This document shows positions 6,443 to 11,725 of a DNA stretch of 11,725 bases, in pieces. Under the pieces are notes generated by a model, which had not been told where the DNA came from, did no database searches, and saw only the letters and a list, made by a program, of their open reading frames with translations. Location of the stretch: positions 1 to 11,725 of the forward strand of contig CAMMST010000064.1 of assembly GCA_946499615.1 (NCBI GenBank). Reading direction: 5' to 3'. Source of the stretch: Enterococcus_E cecorum_B (lineage in GTDB: Bacteria > Bacillota > Bacilli > Lactobacillales > Enterococcaceae). Each line of letters opens with the position of its first letter. Position 1 is the stretch's first letter. The position numbers and the translations under genes were made by a program.

Positions 6443-6947
6443 CCCAATGCTCCTTTAAGAAAGCCGCACGTCTAGCATGGTTTCGAGCAAAGTTAGCCGG
6501 ATTTTTCTTATAATATTCTTGATGGTAAAGCTCAGCCACATAAAATTCCTGAGCAGGTTCAATCTGGGTAACAATTGGTCGATCAAAAATACCACTATCT
6601 TGCAATGCTTGTTTACTTTCTTGGGCAATTCGCTTTTGTTCTTCATCAAAATAGAAAATGACTGGTCGATAATTATCACCGCGATCTTCAAATTGACCAA
6701 AAGCATCAGTTGGGTCAGTTTGTTGCCAATATATTTCAACTAATTCCTTAAAGCTAATGATTTCCGGGTCAAAAATAATTTCAACCGCTTCTGTATGTCC
6801 GGTGGTTTTCGAACAGACTTGCTCATATGTTGGATTGGGCACATGTCCGCCTGTATATCCAGATAAAACAGAATGAATCCCTGGCAACTCGTCAAACGGC
6901 TGGACCATACACCAAAAACAACCACCCGCAAATATCGCACGTTGCAT
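6435..6947 (-). CDS. msrA: peptide methionine-S-sulfoxide reductase MsrA
   Basis: Cytoplasmic repair enzyme of 170 residues that reduces the S-epimer of methionine sulfoxide in proteins, recycled by thioredoxin. The catalytic motif GGCFWC is at residues 8-13 with nucleophile Cys10. The following blocks GYTGG.VPNPTYEQVCS..TGHTEAVEI, IYWQQTDPT and the C-terminal YHQEYYKKNP are family hallmarks. The ATG at 6947 has a strong AAGGAGTGA ribosome binding site. It overlaps yozE downstream. An msrB (R-epimer) partner is not in the window. Confidence 0.96.
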   Translation of the reverse strand: MQRAIFAGGCFWCMVQPFDELPGIHSVLSGYTGGHVPNPTYEQVCSKTTGHTEAVEIIFDPEIISFKELVEIYWQQTDPTDAFGQFEDRGDNYRPVIFYFDEEQKRIAQESKQALQDSGIFDRPIVTQIEPAQEFYVAELYHQEYYKKNPANFARNHARRAAFLKEHWDD

Positions 6948-6977
6948 ATAATCACTCCTTTATGATTGATAAGTTTT

Positions 6978-7006
6978 ATTGTAGCGAATTCTACTAATAA
7001 AGAAAA
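6978..7006 (-). promoter_or_regulatory. possible promoter of msrA-yozE
   Basis: TACAAT (6983-6978) is a good -10. The -35 at 17 bp (TTTTCT, 7006-7001) is weak. It sits in the 62-bp gap after ypmS, and no terminator is visible in this gap, so msrA may also be read from ypmS. Confidence 0.4.
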
Positions 7007-7009
7007 GAA

Positions 7010-7624
7010 TTATTTCTTCAAATAGGAAACAAGCTGAATCTCATCATTTACTAAATCAATTTTTTTAGCTTTCACATAGAGATGATCACTAAGTTCTAAT
7101 TTGTTTAACTGAATCAAAACATACTTCTCACTGGGATGAATTTCCACAAATTTTGGCAAATCATAACTGTGCTTAACCATTTTTAACACTTCTTTGATGG
7201 GCACTCCTAATGAACCAATCGATAAACTTTTAGCTTTCAATTGAATATTGCCATCTTCAGTGACAAATGGATCAAAATAAAGATAAAAAGTCATCGGAAA
7301 ATTCAACACTTCAAATTTTCCTGTCAGTAAGGCTTGATTTTTCAAGGTAAACTGATAGTCGATTTGATTTTTTTGATTTACTTGTTTTAAATAATGAGCA
7401 ATCAAGGTATTTAATTCTTTTTTAGTTGTTGAAACCGTAAAAATGTCGCTTCCCTTAACTGCGATACTAGGTGCTGTTGGAATTTTTTCACGGTCTTGGC
7501 TCACTCGGATGCCTACAACAAAACAAAAAGCTAAAATCACCGCAATTAAAGCTAAAGTTGTCCATTTCCAATAATTGATTTGCTTTTGCTCTTTGCGAAA
7601 CTCAATTTTTCCATTTTTTTCCAT
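7010..7624 (-). CDS. ypmS: YpmS-like membrane-anchored protein (DUF2140 family)
   Basis: A 204-residue protein with a short basic cytoplasmic start, one membrane segment (about residues 20-40, TTLALIAVILAFCFVVGI) and an extracytoplasmic domain rich in beta-strand patterns, including LLTGKFEVLNFPMTFYLYFDP. This matches YpmS of Bacillus, a conserved protein of unknown function. I prefer the ATG at 7624, one base after the ypmR stop, because the in-frame GTG at 7633 lies in the Shine-Dalgarno sequence GGTAGGTGA. It is translationally coupled with the preceding lipase-like gene, so the two probably act together at the cell surface. Confidence 0.8.
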   Translation of the reverse strand: MEKNGKIEFRKEQKQINYWKWTTLALIAVILAFCFVVGIRVSQDREKIPTAPSIAVKGSDIFTVSTTKKELNTLIAHYLKQVNQKNQIDYQFTLKNQALLTGKFEVLNFPMTFYLYFDPFVTEDGNIQLKAKSLSIGSLGVPIKEVLKMVKHSYDLPKFVEIHPSEKYVLIQLNKLELSDHLYVKAKKIDLVNDEIQLVSYLKK

Positions 7625-7625
7625 A

Positions 7626-8537
7626 CTAATCACCTACCTCGGGATACCAGAGTGTTTTCGTTTTACTAAGTTCCTTCATTACTGCTTTAGCCATTAGCTG
7701 ATACCCCACATTATTTGGATGGAAGCGATCCTCATCTGATAATAACTCATTCACTATCATCGCTTTAGGTTTCGTTGCTTGCGACTGATTTTTATCGGTA
7801 GTTGAACTGGTACTTGCAGTTTGGTCTTGTTGATTGTCCACTATACCTACTTGTGAATCATCGCCTTTATATAAAACATCATTTATCGGAATGAAATAAA
7901 CTTTCTTAAAAGTATTTACCGTTTGTTGACTAGCATCATTCCATTTTGTCACAATTTCTTGCATTTGCGTAAATTCAGGAAAATTCAAATAAAATGGATT
8001 ATAAATACCTAAAAGATAGATAGGGGCTTTAGGATTGTACTTGCGAATTTCTTGAATCAGTTGGGTCAATTGTTTTTGATACTGCTTTTGCGGCCTCACA
8101 AAAGTTTTTTCTTTCAAGCTAAAAATATGCTCGCGAATCACTTTTAACAAATCATTGCCACCACAAGTCAGTGTAATGATATTGGCCGAGCTTAGCGTTT
8201 TTTGCATTTTCTCATTCTTTCTCAAACGTTTAAGAATCTGATCACTTCGATCGCCAGCTTTACCAAAATTATCAAATTCAATACTGGTTAACTGATACTT
8301 ATTTTGTAACAAATCAGCCACAATTGGAACAAAGCCGCCTTTATGCGTATCATCCCCGACGCCTTCTGTAAGAGAATCCCCTAAAGCAACATAATTCAAT
8401 CTGCGTATTTCTTGATTTGTCGGTGTTGCATCATTTTTAAGCATCGACGGCTGTTTAGGAATCAATTTCAAAAAACAAACACTAGCAAATAAGAAAATGA
8501 TTCCCATAAAAAGAAAATATTTTACTGAATTTTTCAT
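7626..8537 (-). CDS. ypmR: SGNH/GDSL-type secreted lipase or esterase (YpmR-like)
   Basis: A 303-residue predicted hydrolase with an N-terminal membrane anchor or signal (about 5-25, ending in K-P-K-Q). Block I is VALGDSLTEG with nucleophile Ser near residue 55, block III is TCGGNDL, and block V is DRFHPNNVGY with the catalytic Asp and His. All four catalytic blocks look intact. A low-complexity Gln/Ser/Thr-rich insertion (about 230-255) lies before block V and is probably a surface loop. The substrate is unknown. The in-frame GTG at 8549 is within AGGTG, so the ATG at 8537 is chosen. It is co-transcribed with ypmS. The degV terminator lies just upstream and leaves no room for a separate promoter. 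Confidence 0.88.
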   Translation of the reverse strand: MKNSVKYFLFMGIIFLFASVCFLKLIPKQPSMLKNDATPTNQEIRRLNYVALGDSLTEGVGDDTHKGGFVPIVADLLQNKYQLTSIEFDNFGKAGDRSDQILKRLRKNEKMQKTLSSANIITLTCGGNDLLKVIREHIFSLKEKTFVRPQKQYQKQLTQLIQEIRKYNPKAPIYLLGIYNPFYLNFPEFTQMQEIVTKWNDASQQTVNTFKKVYFIPINDVLYKGDDSQVGIVDNQQDQTASTSSTTDKNQSQATKPKAMIVNELLSDEDRFHPNNVGYQLMAKAVMKELSKTKTLWYPEVGD

Positions 8538-8560
8538 GCTGATTTTCACCTAATTCTGTT

Positions 8561-8594
8561 AAAAAGATGAGGCACTTGAAAGCAGCCTCATCTT
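8561..8594 (-). terminator. terminator of degV
   Basis: AAGATGAGGC (8564-8573) pairs perfectly with GCCTCATCTT (8585-8594) around an 11-base loop. On the minus strand the stem runs into a five-T tract (8565-8561). It starts four bases after the degV stop and ends only about 24 bases before the ypmR ATG. Confidence 0.85.
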
Positions 8595-8598
8595 GAAA

Positions 8599-9441
8599 TT
8601 ATTCATAATAATACATAATTGCAAATGCACCCGGACCTGTATGTGTGGCAATAATTGGGGTAGTATGCAAAAATGGTATATGCATTTTAGGAAATCTAGC
8701 TTGCAATTCTTCTTTAAAACGTACCATTTGCTCATGACTGCCCGCATAGGAAATCCCAATTTGTTTGATATTTGGAATTTGTGCTATTTCTGATAAAAAG
8801 TCTTCGAACCACTTACTAAAAGTTTTGGCACCGCGACCTTTAATGACTGGCTTGAGCTCACCATGTTCAAAATTCATAACAATGCGCACATTTAAGAAGC
8901 TAGAAATTAAACCTTTCGCACGCGAAATACGTCCACCTTTAACCAGATTATCCAACGTTGAAACACCAATATATAATTTGGTTTTATTTTGGATATCTTC
9001 TACAATCGGCAAGACTTCATCTAAAGTTTTACCTTCTTTAGCTAACTGAGCTGCACGAATCACTTGAAAAGATAAACCTTGGTCTGTGGTATCAGAATCA
9101 AGTACCACAACATTGGCCTTTGAAAGTTGACTAGCTTGTCTAGCAGCTTCAACTGTTCCGCTAAGTCCTTTTGACATATGAATTGATAAAATATCCGAAC
9201 CATCAGCACCTAACTGATCATATAATTCTACAAATTGTCCAATTGGCGGTTGGCTAGTTTTAGGTAATTCGTGACTTGCAGCCATTTTTTCCATAAAGAC
9301 TTCTCCAGGTAATTGGTCGTCATCTGCATAAATCACTCCATCAATCATAACTGACAATGGCATTACGTGAATATCTAAATCATCACGTGTTGAAATCTCC
9401 ATCGTACACGAAGAATCCGTAACAATTTTTAATTTTTTCAT
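8599..9441 (-). CDS. degV: DegV family fatty-acid-binding protein
   Basis: A 280-residue cytoplasmic protein of the DegV/FakB family, which binds one fatty acid chain; FakB members present it to the kinase FakA. Family signatures visible are IVTDSSC (6-12), the SKGLSGTVEAARQAS block, DSDTTDQGLSF, GRISRAKGLISSFLNV and the C-terminal HTGPGAFAIMYY. No fakA-like gene is present in the window, so a specific FakB role is unproven. I choose the ATG at 9441 because family members begin MKxxIVTDSS and the GTG at 9453 adds four unconserved residues. It is divergent from trhA and followed by its own terminator. Confidence 0.92.
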   Translation of the reverse strand: MKKLKIVTDSSCTMEISTRDDLDIHVMPLSVMIDGVIYADDDQLPGEVFMEKMAASHELPKTSQPPIGQFVELYDQLGADGSDILSIHMSKGLSGTVEAARQASQLSKANVVVLDSDTTDQGLSFQVIRAAQLAKEGKTLDEVLPIVEDIQNKTKLYIGVSTLDNLVKGGRISRAKGLISSFLNVRIVMNFEHGELKPVIKGRGAKTFSKWFEDFLSEIAQIPNIKQIGISYAGSHEQMVRFKEELQARFPKMHIPFLHTTPIIATHTGPGAFAIMYYYE

Positions 9442-9477
9442 GAATCCATCCACTCTCTTTTAAATACTGCTATTATT

Positions 9478-9504
9478 TTGACAGCAATTAGGGTAAAATA
9501 ATAA
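9478..9504 (+). promoter_or_regulatory. possible promoter of trhA
   Basis: A consensus TTGACA (9478-9483) is followed after 15 bp by TAATAA (9499-9504). The spacer is shorter than usual, so this is tentative. It overlaps the region used by the divergent degV promoter. Confidence 0.35.
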
Positions 9505-9514
9505 CTATACGAAT

Positions 9515-9523
9515 AGTATAACA
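9515..9523 (-). promoter_or_regulatory. extended -10 promoter of degV
   Basis: TGTTATACT on the minus strand is an extended -10 element. The -35 region has only weak similarity (ATGAAA). The leader to the degV ATG would be about 65 bases. Confidence 0.5.
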
Positions 9524-9572
9524 GAAAATTTTATTGTTTTCATCTATTTCATGATAAGGAGAGTGAATTTTG

Positions 9573-10226
9573 ATGGAAAATAAAAATTTTAGCAAAAGAT
9601 ATTTAATTATTAACGAAATCTTCAATGCTATCACCCATGGAATAGGTTTTGGCCTAAGCATTGCAGGTTTAGTCATTCTATTAGTAAAAGGTGCAAAGTT
9701 AGGTTCGGCCATTCATGTCGTGAGTTATGCTATCTATGGTTCGACCATGATTTTACTCTTTTTATTTTCTACCCTTTTTCATAGCTTGATTTTTACGAAA
9801 GCACGGAAAGTTTTTCAAGTATTTGATCATGATTCGATTTTTTTACTGATTGCTGGTAGTTATACCCCGTTTTGTTTATTAAGCATTAAAGGTTGGCTGG
9901 GTTGGTTACTGTTTGCCTTAATTTGGCTTATCGCAATCATCGGCATCGTATATAAATCAATTACTTTGCATAAAGTAAAACAGCTTTCACACTTTTCAAC
10001 CATTGTTTATATTATCATGGGTTGGCTTTGTGTCATTGCCTTTAAACCGCTCGTAAATAGTCTTGGCACCATCGGCACTGGGTTATTAGCATTAGGTGGT
10101 ATTTCTTATACAATCGGTGCTTTCTTCTATAGTCTAAAGAATGTTAAATTTATGCATGTAGTTTGGCATCTTTTTGTCATGTTAGGCGCAATTTTAATCT
10201 ACTTTTCCGTTTTGTACTACACATAA
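9573..10226 (+). CDS. trhA: hemolysin III / TrhA family membrane protein
   Basis: A 217-residue integral membrane protein with about seven hydrophobic segments, of the hemolysin III (PAQR-like) family. Conserved polar residues expected to bind a metal are present: His22 in NAITHGIG, His70 in LFHSL, Asp85-His86-Asp87 in FDHDS, and His195 and His199 in HVVWH. Despite the family name, haemolysis is doubtful as a physiological role; E. coli TrhA is linked to membrane energetics and lipid homeostasis. The ribosome binding site AAGGAG (9556-9561) is 11 bases from the ATG and 8 bases from an in-frame TTG one codon earlier, so the exact start is uncertain by one residue. It is the only plus-strand gene, divergent from degV and convergent with thyA. 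Confidence 0.92.
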   Translation: MENKNFSKRYLIINEIFNAITHGIGFGLSIAGLVILLVKGAKLGSAIHVVSYAIYGSTMILLFLFSTLFHSLIFTKARKVFQVFDHDSIFLLIAGSYTPFCLLSIKGWLGWLLFALIWLIAIIGIVYKSITLHKVKQLSHFSTIVYIIMGWLCVIAFKPLVNSLGTIGTGLLALGGISYTIGAFFYSLKNVKFMHVVWHLFVMLGAILIYFSVLYYT

Positions 10227-10227
10227 T

Positions 10228-10273
10228 AAAAAAACATCTAGGATACAATCTGCGTAGTCCTAGATGTTTTTTT
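10228..10273. terminator. bidirectional terminator between trhA and thyA
   Basis: Sixteen-base arms (10228-10243 and 10258-10273), including CATCTAGGA and TCCTAGATG, pair perfectly and are flanked by seven A and seven T residues. It lies two bases after the trhA stop and directly abuts the thyA stop, so it serves both convergent genes. Confidence 0.92.
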
Positions 10274-11218
10274 CTATACAGCAATTGGTGCTTTGATGGT
10301 TGGATAAGGATCATAGCCTTCTATTTTGATGTCCTCCATCGTAAAATCAAAAATATCTTTCTTATCTGGATTTAACCACAATTTAGGCAAAGCACGTGGC
10401 GTACGTGAAAGCTGCTCTTGCATTTGCTCAAAATGATTACTATAAAGGTGGGCATCTCCCAGCGTATGAATAAATTCACCGACTTGTAATCCAGTTTGGT
10501 GAGCAATCAAATGGGTCAGTAAAGCATAACTAGCAATATTAAATGGCACACCTAGAAAAACATCCCCACTTCTTTGATATAATTGGCAACTCAATTTACC
10601 ATCTGCCACATAAAATTGGAATAATGTATGACAAGGTGGTAAAGCCATCGAAGGAATATCTTCAGGATTCCAAGCTGATACAATCAATCTTCTAGAATCC
10701 GGTGTATTTTTAATTTGTTCAATTACGTCGCTGATTTGGTCAATGACTTCCCCACGACTTGTTTGCCAGTGACGCCATTGATAGCCATAGACTTTTCCTA
10801 AATCACCAAATTTTTGCGCAAAAGCATCATCCGTTAAAATACGTTGACAAAAATCTGCTAGTTGTGCTTGATAGACTTGATTAAACGCTTCATCAACTAA
10901 ACAACGGCGTCCAAAATCAGTCATATCAGGCCCTTGGTAATCTGGACTTTCAACATAATTTTTAAAAGCCCATTCATCCCAAATATGATTATTATGCGCT
11001 AAAAGAAAACGAATATTGGTATCGCCTTTTAAAAACCATAATAATTCACTTTTAATCAATCCAAAGGGAACGCGCTTCGTTGTTAATAAAGGAAAACCAG
11101 CAGCTAGATCAAACCGCATTTGATAACCAAAAATGCTCTTAGTTCCTGTGTTGGTACGGTCATTTTTGATATGTCCTTCATTTAATATTTTTTGTCCTAA
11201 ATCCAGATATTGTTTCAC
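10274..11218 (-). CDS. thyA: thymidylate synthase
   Basis: Cytoplasmic enzyme of 314 residues converting dUMP and methylene-tetrahydrofolate to dTMP and dihydrofolate. Visible signatures: DRTNTGT and the LLTTKRVPFGLIKSELLWFLKGDTNI block; nucleophile Cys196 in MALPPCH; QLYQRSGDVFLGVPFNIASY; the C-terminal PTIKAPIAV. Its length is that of the long (about 315-residue) lactobacillus/enterococcus ThyA with the extra internal segment. The start is taken as GTG at 11218, six to seven bases after the Shine-Dalgarno sequence AAGAGGTGG; an upstream in-frame GTG at 11227 is part of that sequence. It follows the ABC-F gene by 12 bp and is probably co-transcribed with it. No dihydrofolate reductase gene follows. 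Confidence 0.96.
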   Translation of the reverse strand: MKQYLDLGQKILNEGHIKNDRTNTGTKSIFGYQMRFDLAAGFPLLTTKRVPFGLIKSELLWFLKGDTNIRFLLAHNNHIWDEWAFKNYVESPDYQGPDMTDFGRRCLVDEAFNQVYQAQLADFCQRILTDDAFAQKFGDLGKVYGYQWRHWQTSRGEVIDQISDVIEQIKNTPDSRRLIVSAWNPEDIPSMALPPCHTLFQFYVADGKLSCQLYQRSGDVFLGVPFNIASYALLTHLIAHQTGLQVGEFIHTLGDAHLYSNHFEQMQEQLSRTPRALPKLWLNPDKKDIFDFTMEDIKIEGYDPYPTIKAPIAV

Positions 11219-11230
11219 TTTCTCCACCTC

Positions 11231-11725
11231 TTAATCATTGGCAAATTCACTTAAATATTCCCAACGTTCATATTTTTCATCTAATTGACTTTGATTTTCA
11301 TCTAACTGTTTTTGCAAATCTTGTAAACGAGTAAAATCATCACCACAAGTAAGCATTTCAGATTCTATTAGACGAATGGTTTCTTCTAGAGTAGCGATTT
11401 CTTCTTCAATTGTCTCCCACTCTTTTTGCTCCATATAGGTCAGTTTCTTTTTTACCTTTTCCTTTTGAGGAGATGGTGTAGCCTCTTGTTTGATAGTTGG
11501 TTGATTTTTAAGTGTTACATTTTGTGCTTGTTCATCCAAATAATCAGAAATTTTACCATAATAAAATTCAAGTTGACCTTCACCATTAAAAATTAATTGC
11601 TTTTCGGCTACTTTATCTAGGAAGTAACGATCATGAGAAACAGTAATCACAGCTCCTGGAAATTGTTGTAAATAATCCTCCAAAATGGTTAATGTTTCAA
11701 TATCTAAGTCTTTAGTTGGTTCATC
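11231..11725 (-). CDS. ABC-F ATPase, Uup-like, 3' part only
   Basis: The last 164 codons of an ABC-F family ATPase, open to the right edge. The visible part starts inside Walker B of the second ATPase domain (DEPTKDLD), followed by the H-loop motif VITVSHDRYFLDKVA. A charged linker (about 60-90 of the fragment) and a C-terminal coiled-coil of roughly 75 residues rich in Glu, Leu and Gln follow, typical of Uup and YfmR-type proteins. These are soluble, ribosome- or nucleic-acid-associated factors and not transporters. The Asn normally following DEPT is Lys here. The upstream portion, promoter and first ATPase domain are beyond the window. The thyA ribosome binding site overlaps its stop region. 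Confidence 0.88.
   Translation of the reverse strand, partial: DEPTKDLDIETLTILEDYLQQFPGAVITVSHDRYFLDKVAEKQLIFNGEGQLEFYYGKISDYLDEQAQNVTLKNQPTIKQEATPSPQKEKVKKKLTYMEQKEWETIEEEIATLEETIRLIESEMLTCGDDFTRLQDLQKQLDENQSQLDEKYERWEYLSEFAND

Noticed and set aside
8559..9049. Open frames on both strands overlapping degV
   Set aside because: They are out-of-frame shadows of a well conserved gene, without ribosome binding sites or recognisable products. The same holds for frames overlapping msrA, the polymerase, trhA and the region 1918-2193.
9504..9517. ACTAT / ATAGT inverted repeat between degV and trhA as an operator
   Set aside because: Only five base pairs in AT-rich promoter sequence; it is explained by overlapping -10 elements.

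Overview
The window is AT-rich, densely packed DNA typical of a low-GC Firmicute. Lactobacillales is most likely and Enterococcaceae is the best guess. This rests on protein resemblance (a 314-residue ThyA, hemolysin III, DegV, and YpmR/YpmS next to MsrA/YozE), strong AAGGAG-type ribosome binding sites, cre-like sites and Gram-positive sigma-A promoters. The genus is an inference. All genes but one (trhA) lie on the minus strand. No RNA gene, CRISPR array, prophage or intact insertion sequence is visible.

Layout from left to right. At 1-236 there is the first few bases of a minus-strand gene, a hairpin followed by a T-run in its leader, a cre-like site, and an array of three TTGTATCA half-sites. 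At 237-2006 lies an AcoR-type sigma-54 activator whose own leader also carries a cre-like site. At 2134-3983 lies a two-gene cassette (Y-family polymerase and a small YolD-like partner, ATGA overlap) with a LexA-box-like sequence at its promoter. At 4079-6137 lies a ctpA-lepB transcription unit (secreted S41 protease and signal peptidase I, overlapping by 14 bp). At 6137-6222 a terminator contains what looks like a palindromic insertion in its loop, with arms resembling IS3-family ends. At 6221-6947 are msrA and yozE. At 7010-8537 are the envelope genes ypmR and ypmS. At 8599-9441 is degV, divergent from trhA (9573-10226). trhA converges on thyA through a shared terminator, and thyA is preceded by the 3' part of a Uup-like ABC-F gene that runs off the right edge.

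The window is mostly housekeeping: envelope proteolysis and secretion (ctpA, lepB), oxidised-methionine repair (msrA), lipid-related proteins (degV, ypmR), dTMP synthesis (thyA) and translation-associated ABC-F. The accessory-looking parts are the regulator with its probable target operon beyond the left edge, the SOS-type polymerase cassette, and the insertion-like palindrome. I see no clear case for an entirely new system. The most rewarding spots are the left-hand regulatory region, where an activator with an intact GAFTGA loop faces a target promoter with no recognisable -24/-12 element, and the nested palindrome at 6137-6222.

Several reading frames can be opened at GTG codons that lie inside Shine-Dalgarno sequences (acoR, ypmR, ypmS, thyA, polymerase). 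I moved those starts to the downstream start codon that has proper spacing.
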